A stretch of 64,000 nucleotides of DNA from Phoenix dactylifera (taxonomy: Eukaryota; Streptophyta; Magnoliopsida; Arecales; Arecaceae): assembly GCF_009389715.1 (NCBI RefSeq), contig NC_052399.1, forward strand, positions 28,653,146 through 28,717,145, in the 5' to 3' direction. A program made the position numbers and the translations under genes. Under the pieces are notes generated by a model that worked only from the letters and a program-made list of their open reading frames with translations, did no database searches and was not told the origin of the DNA. Shown in pieces: positions 10,801-24,591 of the stretch (its first letter is position 1; every line of letters begins with the position of its first letter).

Positions 10801-13752
10801 AAACAATATATTTTAATGATTCTCCTAACAATACAGTGAAATTTCTTCACCTATATGCCTGAAAGGCATTTGAGCAGCATATTGGAAATCTTCTTTTGCC
10901 GAACATACTGATTCCTTGGAGTATTCAGGTTACATCTAGTAGCAACAAGTAGTGTTACTTTTAGAGATGTGTACCAAAGGTTCATAAATCATGTATTAAA
11001 GGTTAAAGATATGTTTCTGAAACGTGTTCATTAAGGTTGTTGACATTCAAAAATATTCTCAAAATGCAATTTTCTCTAGTTCAATATTAATCCATTTTCA
11101 TATGTCAAACTAATTTCTTGTAATCTCATTATAAGAGATCTGTTATATATAGTGGGAGAGAAAAAGGAGGTATGCTGTATTGTTTGCTTTTGCCTGTACT
11201 AGGGAGAAAGATTGGTCGGGATTTCAATTTAAGAAATAGAGCTTCAGGCCACATAGTACATATCTAGTGGATTTAAACTATTCCAATTGAATATATGAAT
11301 TAATACTTATTAGAGTTTTTTTTTTTTCATGTAATCAACTAGCATGCATTCTAGAATCATCTGTCTAGTTTATTCACAGCGCCACAACTGCGTTTGACCA
11401 TCAAAGCCAAATATTTCAGCCAATTTTTGGTAAAGAACCTAAGAAACATATAGTTGGCCATTTTGTCAGAATAGGATGCATGGAAGCCTAGCCAAAAGTC
11501 GGCGGAGGCAGGATCAAACCCAGGTCTCTTGTATCAACAGTAGAGACTACCATCTTGGTCAGTTGTCCCCCTCTAGGCCATGGAAATTTTGAAAGTGGAA
11601 AATTAAAAAATCTATAATTTACTTCCAATCAATATTTACAAGGAAATATTATTTAGAAAAGTCATAGACATGTTTGACCGTCACATTATAAATGTTATGC
11701 TTATTCTGTTTGTTGAAAACAATTATGCTGCCTAATGGTTTTTAACTCATAATTCATGACAGAAGAAATTCTTGGCTGCATTTCAACAGCACCCATTCGA
11801 TAGTTCCATACTTGTAACATTTGCTGTCATCATCTAAGCTGCATAAAGATGAGCATAGAAATGTGCTACATATGTGTATCTAAAGATACAGGTGGATATG
11901 AATTCATTTGAAAGGGAGGTTAAGTAGTCCGCGACTCCTTTATCTATAGCCGACTTAGGTTCTGTTAGATCCTCCCACTAGTGCATGCCTCAAGTAACTA
12001 GTATAGCAATTTAAGTGCTAACCACCAAAACAATATGAGCTTCCATGTATGATGTATATTTGTTTGCAGCTTGCATACATAACCATGATGTTCCATATCC
12101 CCAGCTCATTAAGTTTACATGCAAAATGTGAGCACCAGTGGTTTGGATAACAACTAGGTAGCAGGTAATGTTTACAATGTAGTACGGACATCAACTAGGC
12201 AGCAGCGTAATTTTTTGCAGGTGTAAAGATTTGCTATGTATAAGAGCGGAAGCAATAGTAGGCTGCAGTGATCACCAGCAAACATTAGCACTGCAACCAT
12301 CAATCATGTCATTCTTATCATCCACTTCATTGCCTTTGTGGTCCAGAATGTCTGATAATCAAATCACTAGCTTGTGATTTTCAATCCTGACTAGAGGTGA
12401 TCAGTTTACAAACTAACTGTTTTCGTTTTCCCTTGACTCAGCTGCAAGGATCCGCTATCAAAGTTATTAATACTATCCACCAGTATCTTCATCAAAACCA
12501 AATACTGCCGGCTTTTCTTTGCATCCACTTAGCTCATTTTTGGTTCAGGATAACAAGCCTACCATGAAAGTGGCATACCATTGCCATTTAATCTCCGGCT
12601 CTCAAAATTCTAATGCCTCCTAACTCTCAATCTTATTTGTTGTGGTGCATAGCCAAAACCTTTCTTTCACAGGTGGATTAGTTTCTGGATGTGGTGTTGA
12701 TGGATTAAAAAATTTCCAGCTAGCTATCCTCCAAATTCACTACAGGAGCATTGTTTGTCGTAGGAAATTCATCACATTTTTTTCAGTGCCTTAGCTCTAG
12801 TTCCTTGTCAGCAAGCTGAGACGCCATGAATATAAATAATCAGCATGCTTATAATGATACGAAATTACAAAATTAAGTATAGAGTGATTATCTCTTCATG
12901 AGAAAAACTTATGCCAATATTCTGCTGAAGACTTCAAGGAAGCATAAACCATGTTAAAAAACAATGTCCTTCCCTTTTTGTGTGCTGAAAAGATTGCTCC
13001 TTCTGTACGTTAAACCTATTCCAGAAACTCCGCATATGCGGTGAAAGGACTGATGATCTGCTATTTTTTTGGCAGGATGATAGAAAAATGAAGTAAATTG
13101 AGTTGGTTCATTTTCGTTTTTTTTCTTATCGTTTACCGAATGAACTACATTGACTTTTATGCATAAGTAAATGAAATAGCTTTTTGCACATGCATGCATA
13201 AATATAGTTTCCCTATGCAGTGTATTTACTTTTCGCACATGCAATATGCAGATACTACACAGACCCATCCAGCGCATTTTGGCAGTGCAATGCAAAGCAA
13301 TAGATCTGGTTCGAAAGAAGGGACGCTGCCTTGCAAGAGCAGTATATAACAAGTACATTGATTTGCTTGATCAACTATATTTTCTTGGAGTTGTTATTGT
13401 GTATTGGCAAGCTAGTCATCCACTTCCAGGCTTCTTTCAAATACTTGAAGCCCTCAAAACTGACTCATGAATGATATTAACCTTGGAAATGTACTGGATG
13501 ATATTATCCTGCAGGATATAACCCTTCAGAAGCTGAAACGATAGCACTCTCAATCTTGAGACAAGTGATGGAAGACAAGGCAGGACTGTCTTGTTGTTTT
13601 TATTTCTTTTCCTTTTCTGGACCGTCAAAATAATGCTGATATAGATTTTGCTCTTGTTCAGTAACACCAAACAACGTTGACATTGCAAAGTGGCTCCAAC
13701 TTATCATCTCTATTCTCCTTCTGAGGTTGAAGCTGTCATCAACCACCTATAA
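7875..13752 (+). CDS. PAE1: Proteasome 20S alpha-5 subunit (PAE type); last three exons damaged
   Basis: The alpha-5 subunit is part of the outer ring of the 20S proteasome. Exons: 7875-7888, 7983-8064, 8163-8243, 9504-9617, 9703-9804, 10367-10425, then 13252-13353, 13515-13579 and 13662-13752 (TAA 13750). Exons 1-6 join in phase and give family blocks [63 protein letters not shown] and [20 protein letters not shown]. Exons 7-9 are recognisable ([41 protein letters not shown]-like end) but single G bases are missing at several AGG triplets, including the exon 7 donor and exon 9 acceptor, plus a TA gain near 13345. Exon 8 would use a GC donor. The N-terminal YDR gate motif reads YGL. Either a decaying paralogue or partly a sequence-quality problem; the first is favoured because YDR is lost in undamaged sequence. 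Confidence 0.82.
9098..9214 (+). mobile_element. Short G-rich retroposon with poly(A) tail and 12-bp target-site duplication
   Basis: In intron 3 of the alpha-5 gene a GC-rich insert (9110-9202, beginning ctcctggcggggtgggg) ends in an A12-13 run. The 12-bp word agttaaaaatgg occurs directly on both sides, at 9098-9109 and 9203-9214. An insert with a 3' poly(A) and a perfect 12-bp direct repeat is the mark of LINE-mediated retroposition. No tRNA-like A and B boxes are obvious, so it may be a truncated SINE or a retroposed fragment of an unknown RNA. The perfect target repeat suggests it is fairly young. Confidence 0.72.
11475..11590 (-). mobile_element. tRNA-derived SINE head
   Basis: On the minus strand the block reads like a tRNA-derived promoter: an A-box-like tgaccaagatgg, a possible anticodon stem gtctc...gagac, and a B-box-like gggtttgatcc about 30 bases further on (one mismatch to GGTTCGATCC). 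Plant SINEs start this way. It lies in intron 6 of the alpha-5 gene. The 3' limit and target duplication are not clear. Confidence 0.5.
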
Positions 13753-15397
13753 AAGAATTGATACTAACGCTTCCAATAAGTTCTCTCCCACAAACTATCT
13801 GATATCAGCTCATGTTGGGATTCTTTTTCTGAATTGGGGAATGTCCAGTGAGAATCTTATTCCATATTCTGATTTACTTGCCCTGCTCATCTCGTCTTGC
13901 TTGTGTTTGCACTCACTATATTTGCTTTGTGTAACTTGCAAAATAGACATCATAAACCTGTCAGCCGACAAGTATCATTCAAGAAAAAAATGTGTCATGG
14001 CTTCCTCTGCTTCCAGCAACAACCAGTTGATCAAAAAGATATTATTGATAGATAGCCTTTATTTTGCACTGAAAAGTATAACATCGTTTTTTTTGTAATT
14101 CAAGTAAAAACATTGTTCCACAATCCAAGGCTGATGCTTATACTTTTATTTTCTCATACCAACTGGGACCAGTGCTATCATTCTTTATCTCCATTGACTT
14201 TTTGACATTGCAGCCAGGGGAAGAGACCCTTTTTGATGGATTCCAAATTGCGATGGGTCTTAGTTGCGTGACTAACTTATAATTTATCTCACTGGATGTT
14301 AGCTCTGCTTCTTTGCAAATGAGTTTGTGGTGGCATACACAGTTATACCGGATTATTCTTTTTGGTAATGATTATCTTTCCTTTGGTTGCATCAAATTGG
14401 TAGAGGTCTGTTTGGCACGGAGTTTTGTTCCTTGTTCTAAAGTAATTCTTTATGATGTTGGAAAAAGGCCTTTGTCTTATTGAAACAGAAAAAAGAAAAA
14501 AAAAAGAAAAAGAAGAGAAAAGAGGAAAAGAGTGGTTTGGCTTCCACGACCATAGAAAAATGAATTATTAGGCTATGTTGGGTTATACCAACGGAATAAA
14601 GCTTCAATTCTGACACAGAAAATGGTCACCGTAGGTGAAGGTCTATTCTTATGTCGACTGTTAAACTACACAAATCGAGAATATTCTCAATCATCAACTT
14701 GTTTTCGTAAAGCATTCATCTTTGTATTTTTTGATAGAATAAAGCATTCATTCAAGCAATTAGTTAAATGGGTTGGTTTTTCTCATGAATAATTCCTTGA
14801 TCATGAAGTTCCTACCAATTACAAATAAGATGTCTGACGTGAGTGTTGTTAGGGTTCATCAGACCTTCGAGCCGGCCAGAAAAGCTAGGATAAGCAAATC
14901 AGAGCAGCCAAGGTACCTCAGCTTATCTATGCATCGTCCAGCTTGGTGACGGGCCTGAGCTGAGCATTCTCTTTTTATGGCAAAGGCGGGTTGACCGCTT
15001 CTGCCTAAATGTTTGTATAGTTTCAGCAATTTCATCACGTGCGATTGCATTATAACTTGTCTCTAGGTTGTTGCACCATGTTAACAGATTGTTATAGTAC
15101 GGCCTAGAGTTATTGTTATTGGGGTACGATTTATCGAAAATGTGGGATCTCAAAGAAAAAAAGAGGAAAAAAAGAACACTTCCTTACTCCTTAATTCCGG
15201 CATGACTATTTTTTTTTCACTCTCCATTTCTTTTATTCAGAAAAATCCTCCTCGAAAATATTGGAGGGCTCGGTTGGAGCTAATCTGGCGAGTTTTTTTG
15301 ACTCTTGCCGTCCGTCTTATAGGTTCACGGAAGTGCCCATCTTGGCGTTCCGGGATCGGCGCAACAGGTATTATTCAATGACACAGTATTCTCTTCC

Positions 15398-15428
<31 letters not shown>

Positions 15429-18289
15429 AAGAAAGAAAAAAAATAAAAAAACACCAAATGTGCTTAATATCATCATTGGGGTCTGTTTAAATGTGAGAAG
15501 AAGTGGGCACTACTATCATCGACAAGCTCTTGAAAACTTGGCTAGATTTGCTCATTAAAGAGATGAATGATGTGGGGGATACACCGGTACCAGGCAGAGA
15601 AATTATTATTCAATCTGGTGTCGGAGAGGCAGAGTCCTCTAGAAGGGTACCACAGGGGCCTCTACCCTCTGTTCTATTCATCTCCGCCACTCTATACCTT
15701 GCCTCATACAGTAATTTACCTTCACTTCTCTCTCCACCTGCTTCTGTTACTCTAGTTTCATGTATTCATCTTTCTACCATATACCCATCCCCACTGCATT
15801 TGTCTCCAAATGTGTTCCCTTCCCTTCTCTACTGCTTCACTGCCTTGCTTCTGGGAAAAGCAGAGGCTCCACTTTGAATGCTCATCTGCCAAAATACATA
15901 TATGCACATCATAGCAATGAGTCACTCCAGATTTTTGCAAATTAACAATTCTTTTGTTCATTATGAAAATAAACTTCTAATAAAGTTAAAGAATTTTGAT
16001 TATACCCACGTTTACAATGGTCTTTTTTTGCATAGAAATATCATAATGACTTTATTATCTTGTTTAATATATGTTGGTCAAATTTCTTCAGTAACACACA
16101 AACCATGGCAAGTTTTTGAATATAATTCTGGTTTGAGAATCCATGGAATCACAAAAGCTCTTCAAAATTCTACGTCCGCGTCAAAACCTTGGAGCAAGAT
16201 CTGTAACCATAGGTTAGAAGAGCAAATAGGATGAACAGATATTGTAAATATGACCCCAAAAAAGAGACTCTGGATTCTCCAACACGAACTTTTTAACCGG
16301 CTAGACTCATTTAAGATGAAAGAATAGTTGATCTTCTTTTGCGAACATCGGCTGTCGGATTGTGTTCCTATGCATATCTTCAAGCCCTCCAACCTCCTTC
16401 ATCTACACAATCTCGAAGCAATTATTGTACGATCCAATAGTAGGTTCGCACGTAGGAAGGTGCATCCTTCTTTCGCGCAAAAGGAGTTCTAATAATCGCA
16501 TGCATGCACCTACACCTATCCCCCTTACTCAATATTTCATCTCCCCCAAGTCCTGGCCCCTGCACGCGCTTTCCTTTATCTTTTTCCTTCTTTCTTGTTC
16601 TCTTCCTTTTGGAAAGCCTCTCTTGTCCACACCTAGGCATCTGGGATTCTTGTCTTCTCTTGTCAAAAGTGTATCAAGGGTCTAACCAAATGAATGCTAA
16701 TGCAATTGCTAGTGCTTGTATATGAAGTTTAACATGGTTTTTAGCATGCTAGCAGAGAATGACACACAGAGGCTCTGGAGTTTAACTGAGCTACAATGTT
16801 CCCTGCTAGACCCTGATCTGTACATGGTATTAGCTAGCATTGGATGATTGAATCCCATGCCAACTCTTGAGCTTGCTAAGATCCTAACTCCATGCACTTC
16901 AACAGCAAAACTTGAGCTACTCCTTTAATACCAGGTTGGGCATCCTCTTGGATGGATATCAAGTGGTCGATATTATACCTCCAGAACCAGAACTTCTTAT
17001 GATTCAGTAGATGGCTCATTGGAATAGATGTAAATAAACAATGCCCCTTCTAGAAACGTATAGAAGGTTTTTCCTCATACGGCTCGAGAAAAAAGATTCT
17101 AAATTTCTGTAGATGACAAATAGTTCACACTTGAGAGATTCCTAGCCAGAAAAATAAAGCATCTATATGGTGGATATCAAATTGATTGAGATGCGGGAGA
17201 GAACCAATTGATATCCTCAGTCATCTTTTATCCATAGATGCTGCATCCTGTCCATTGCTCATTAACTGTAAGGTTACTGAAGTTCTCCTAAAGCACTTAT
17301 AACTGTAAGGTTACTGTAAGCTCCTTTCAAGTGCTTTCCGCGTGCTGCAGTAGCCGACTTAGGTTTGCATAATCTAGAGTGAATATAAACAAAATAGACT
17401 ATGGAGACCATATTTGGAACTAAATATTAATATTAATACTAGATGTTGTCACCTTTAATAGAAATGAGACAAAAGAATAGATAACAGAACCTTCATCTTA
17501 TAAGTAGAGATCATTTCGGGCTCTTTTATCCTCTAGATAGTGCCATTGAGGAAGTTCATTACTTGCATATCTCAGTTTTTTAAGAATTTTCCCCCTCCTT
17601 TTCTTCTTTATTAGGTTTCCTTCACCATGTGACCTCACTTCATATGGTCGAATACCTAATTTCGACTATCGACAACCATCGTGATCTTTGTAGTTTACTC
17701 TATAATATGCTATCAGTGAGCTATACAACATCTATGCAATTTTTAACAAAACATTTAAAAATCACTTCTTTTCCATATTATTTACCGGTATGGCACTTTG
17801 TTATGCTCTTTTTCCATGATTTAGGTTGCAAAAAAATACGAAATACACAGAAAGAGAGACTGGTTGTGATATTTTCCTAGTTGTTAAATTGAAGTAAACA
17901 TGTTCACACAAATATAGTTCTTAATGAACATTTGCTTGCTTGTTATCCATAAAATTTTTTGATAAAACTGAGAGATAAAAAATGAGTTATTAAAAAATGG
18001 TTGTTTTACCCAAAATCTTGTTTAATGTGTTAATGTTTCATCAAATGGACAAGGAACACCCAAATATTTTTAGTCTCTTAAATATTCTCTTGTGAAAAAA
18101 TTCAAAATTCAAAGAACAGTAAAAGCTTGATTCCAGGGGAAAGCATTCACATATATCATGGATCATAACCATAGACATATCACTTCATGTAAAGTTTGTA
18201 CAGTCAAAAACTCAAACAGATGCAGAGAATCCAATAAAGACAACTTTTGGACACTGTTTCATGGAATTTTTGGCACACCTTCCAGGGTC
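13753..18289. other. Gene-poor intergenic region
   Basis: AT-rich sequence with no supported gene. Short open frames (for example around 14860-15150 minus and 15500-15880 plus) show no family motif, no conserved codon pattern and no splice-consistent partners. A (AAAAAT)n-type A-rich tract lies at 15400-15450. A stretch at 15570-15700 with cctctagaagggtaccacagg may be transposon-derived, but I cannot assign it. Confidence 0.45.
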
Positions 18290-18700
18290 CTCCAATTTGA
18301 ATGGGACCAAAACGAAAGGATGAGCCCGTATTTGATGGACCCTGCACCTACGAACGGTCCTGATCTATTGCATGCTCTCCACGGTCCTCTCAAAATCCGG
18401 AAATCAGATGATGATCGCCAGGGAACGGACGGCTGGGATGCATACAGCGGTACGCGTCTGTCGGGAGTCACGGGAGAGGGCGCACGTGGGGGCCCACGCG
18501 GAGGGCCGCATAACGATGCCAGCCAAGACGCGTGCGGTTCGCACGCGTCTCTGCTGCTCCTACTGGCTACTGTGTTACTAAAATCTAAAGCAGGAAGTGG
18601 ACGATGGACCCATCGAAGTGGGAGCGTGGAGCACATCAGAAGGACACGTGGCATGTGTTTGGCTGCATTTGAACCGTCTGATGTGATGGACGTCCTCTCT
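18290..18700. promoter_or_regulatory. Isolated GC-rich island with G-box/ABRE and GGGCCCAC motifs
   Basis: Within AT-rich flanks this segment is rich in C and G and holds a G-box gcacgtggg (18482-18490) directly followed by ggcccac, and a consensus ABRE acacgtggc (18644-18652). The combination is typical of plant promoters answering to bZIP and TCP factors. No recognisable gene starts on either side; the subtilase begins 2.4 kb away. It could be an orphan promoter fragment or the control region of a non-coding transcript. Confidence 0.35.
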
Positions 18701-18979
18701 CATAATCTTGTACACATTAGTACGTATACTCCTGTTGATCGGCAGCAATCCACAGCATTGGTATTGGCTGTTGTCTGGATAGGGTTGTGAATGGGAGGAC
18801 TTATGGTTAGAAATTTTTTGCTTTCTTTCCTCAATTAAGGTTTTAATAAAACAAAGGAAACAAAAGATAAGTTGGGCTCTACAAGCTTATTTTTGGAGTC
18901 AAATAGAGCATTTAGATGGCGCTAACTTTTTCTTGCTATTAAAATCTCTTGTTTACTATCGTGGAGATAGTTAGGTTTG

Positions 18980-19200
18980 TGGATTCGTTATCAGAATTGG
19001 AATGACCATATCTTCCGATTCATTTGGTTCATGACCGAAATCAAATCGAAATAGAATTTAATACTAAGAAGAATAGGAATTGAATTTTGGAGAGGATTGG
19101 GCTATTCCCATTTCCTCTATATTGGAATGTGAATGGGACTCCTCCAACCAAATGGTTGGAATGGGAGTCAGTTATTTTTATTTCTATTTCAGAGTCCAAC
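18980..19200. mobile_element. MITE-like fragment
   Basis: The segment carries repeated gaattggaatg / gggaatgg-like words in both orientations and the palindrome tccaaccaaatggttgga at about 19143. This style (cattccgattcatttggttcatga ... aaccaaatggttggaatggg) is common in plant non-autonomous DNA transposons. Ends and target duplication cannot be fixed by eye. Confidence 0.35.
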
Positions 19201-20639
19201 TTTTTCTAACCAACATGCTCTATGAGTATTTGGGAGAGGATATCCAAGTAGGAAACATTAGAAATAAGGCGAAGCGAATAAGTTCAGCTTGCTTTTTCAA
19301 TCCTGTTTTTCTCTCTTCACTGTCTCAATTATTGATTAAGCTATTCCTTTATTGTTGAAGTCACTTCATCCTACTAAGAATGTACCAAGCTGTTTCCTTT
19401 TTTTTTTTTTTTCTGAGTAGCAGTGTAATGAGTCTAGCAATCTACAGACGACCATCCAATATGTTGTATAATGGCAATTAGAATTGCATCTCATAAATGA
19501 TTGCAAACATATAATGATTTTTTATTAGACTAGGCTTAACTCTTGTAAATTGCATGTCACTTGAAACACATCTACAAATGCTGAGTAATGATCAAGTCCA
19601 AACACAAAACTATGACCAACTTAAATAGGCACCATCTTGTGCGAAAACTTATGTCCTTCATTATCTCCACCAAAGCTCTTAACCAATTTTACTTATCTGT
19701 CTATTGTATTCTCCTACCATCTATATTTATCATTATCCATTGTAACACTTTGTTGCCACCATTACATTAATCAAAATCTCTTCTACCATGATTACTTTTA
19801 TTTGATCAAACTAAAATGAGATTTTGTCGCAAATAATAACGTCTAAGCCTGACTCTAAATGACTGCAAAAGGAATTACTGGCTACAATTATAATCAAATA
19901 GAATTTGGCATGTGTATTAGATGAGAGATATACTATGGATGGTCGATTGGTCGTGGTCCTCCAATTTGAATCTCTTATTATATAATATGACATTGCACAT
20001 CCAATTTGCAGGAGTGTGTTTCTTTTATAAATTTTGTCAAAATTCATTAGATTAGCAAGAATTAGGTCAAATAGTTGGCATCCCTCTCTCATCTGCTAGA
20101 GACCTTGAATTTGAATGGTGGAATCCTCAAGCCAAGATTCTGTTCAACTTGATGCCCAAATAGAGAGGTTTGGTGGTGGCTCGCAATTCATCGGTGAATC
20201 GCATGATGGGCACGATGCAGCAGATTTGTATTATTGTAAAGGATCAGTTATGCGATCCATGAACGGTCCATGATGCAAGTTGATCTTGACCTGGCATCCT
20301 CATTTCTCAAATTAAATAGAGATAATTTTATCTGTGCAGAGATGGTTAATCGCATAACATGAAATTTGTTGATGACTCTCTAACTTTGATTTATCATTAG
20401 AACAATAATAGCTATGAGAAGTGGGAATCTCCATATCATGGTTAATATGCACTTAAAGAGCTTGGTTAGGGTATGCATATTGTTCAAATTTGTGGGACAT
20501 ATGGGGACGTGGGGAAGTTGCAATCCCTTTATATCCAATCTCCATAATGTACTATTATATTAATATGCCCGTCCATATTAGAGACAGCAGTCACACTCTT
20601 TGAATAATGTTTAATGTGAAATAAAAAAAAACTTAAATA
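19201..20639. other. Intergenic region, nothing recognised
   Basis: AT-rich sequence without a supported gene, structural RNA or clear repeat structure. A T-run at 19398-19412 is the only low-complexity tract of note. Confidence 0.45.
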
Positions 20640-20644
20640 TATTT

Positions 20645-20935
20645 TTTATTTTTTTTTGGATAGGCTCATGTATGGTTGTTTTTATTTTTTTTGGTACACC
20701 GGCAGCTTGCACCATACGCATGAGTGCAACCAACAAAATCAAAAAAAAAAACCGGCTAAGCAGGTCGGAAGCGTCTATAGGCTTGGTTCACCTAGAAAAG
20801 CCTCCAAAGTGAATCATCTTGTAGAAGGCCATCCAATCAGCGATTATATTTGCCTCTCGATAAATATATATGCTCTGAAAGTTGCAACAGTACTCGATCA
20901 TTCTCATATGGTCTGAATCAGAGACGACCAAAAGC
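20645..20935 (-). mobile_element. 5'-truncated LINE tail, same family as 2044-2600
   Basis: On the minus strand 20900-20800 encodes the end of a LINE RNase H domain (ATFRAYIFIER, then after a frame change ANIIADWMAFYKM). It is followed by an untranslated tail ending gcaagctgccggtgtacc and an A-rich run, seen as T-rich sequence at about 20645-20690. The tract around cttttcag..cgtgtatatat in the 2-kb copy aligns with actttcag..catatatat here, and both end in GTACC plus A-rich DNA, so the two are one LINE lineage. The copy is inactive and heavily truncated. Confidence 0.6.
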
Positions 20936-21055
20936 AAAGGGACCATATTTTACTATTGTTTCTTAGCCAAAAAAAAAAAAAAAAAAGGTAATAGTAAACT
21001 AACAAAACCAAAGAGACCATCAGCGTCCCAGAGTGCCACCGCACCACTGCTGCCG

Positions 21056-21065
21056 CATATAAAGC
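21056..21065 (+). promoter_or_regulatory. TATA box of the subtilase gene
   Basis: catataaagc lies about 70 bp before the ATG at 21128, with a pyrimidine-rich leader (cctccctcccccaaactcc) in between, as expected for a plant TATA box and transcription start near 21090. Confidence 0.5.
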
Positions 21066-21127
21066 CACGGATCCGATCCTCCCTCCCCCAAACTCCACTC
21101 TCCCTCTACCCTCCTTCCTTTCTTGGA

Positions 21128-23559
<2,432 letters not shown>

Positions 23560-23713
23560 TGGCCTTGGAAGCAAGGAGACGCTTTTGTTTTGATGCAAGT
23601 CCGAACGAACCCTTGCTCAGGGTTTTAGAAGAGTTGCAAGAATTACCTAGGGTTTTTGTAATGCCCTTTTTTTGTTGAAGCCAAGCCAAAGGGTTTTAAA
23701 AGGGTTTATTTAA

Positions 23714-23761
<48 letters not shown>

Positions 23762-24591
23762 AATAATGTTGACAGTGTGGCTTCTGGCTTCGAAGAGAGC
23801 ATAAGAGCACTGTGTACATCAAAGAAGAGTGATGAGATGGAGGGAAAGAGGTAATGGTGGTTCTAAAATGCTAGAGATAAGGTTTTGGGGACCATCAGTG
23901 ACTATGTTTGGGGGCATGCTTCTTGTTGTCATGTACTTGTTTAAATTATTATTACACGCAGTCTTGGTATTCCATCTTGCTTTCGGTGCGTCGGACAAAG
24001 GCATGTGCATGGTATTTGGGAGGGCTTTTATTTGCTTGGGAGTGAGCGTGAAACGGATGTGTTGGTACCTGCAACAGTTATTGGTAGCGTGACTTTATTG
24101 GGATTTCCTTGGACCGGATGTTATCCTTGGGATTTTGGATCTTAATGCACTCCTGGATGGAATGGTTTAGGCTCAAAATGGATGAAAGTTTTCCTTTGAT
24201 TCTTATCCATAATATTCTAAAGTTTAAAGGCATTTATGTAATAAGATGATACCAATATGCCAATTCCAACCCAGAAAGATCCAGGCCTAAAATGTTGGGG
24301 GGAAAAAAGGACCTGAATAACTTTGCGCCAAGGATCACGCTTAGGATTTTAATATGGATCTAGAATTGGATGTAGAGATCTATGCAATCCAGGGTAGATT
24401 TAGCCCGCGTCAAACTCAACCTACCAAAAAACCTGAACAAGGACTATGAGAAATTAACAAACTATATAATTATTTTCACAGATGAAACCGATCACCTGAA
24501 GCTCCAGGATGCCGATTACTAAAAAAATACTGGGACAAGAAGTTTTTATTTCCTTTAAATAAGCAAGAGGACTTCATCGAAGAACAACCCT
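23560..24591. other. Convergent intergenic region between subtilase and TONSOKU, with (AT)n(GT)n microsatellite
   Basis: The two genes point towards each other here, so the region holds both 3' ends. A dinucleotide tract of AT repeats passing into GT repeats lies at 23715-23760. The frame on the plus strand at 23829-24092 has no recognisable motif and is probably not coding. Confidence 0.5.

Noticed and set aside
14859-15153. Minus-strand frames of 63 and 76 codons
   Set aside because: No recognisable domain, no splice-consistent neighbours and no poly(A)/promoter context.
18158-18790. 210-codon plus frame and 131-codon minus frame
   Set aside because: No family motif, no convincing start context, and they lie in a GC-rich regulatory-like island where open frames occur by chance.
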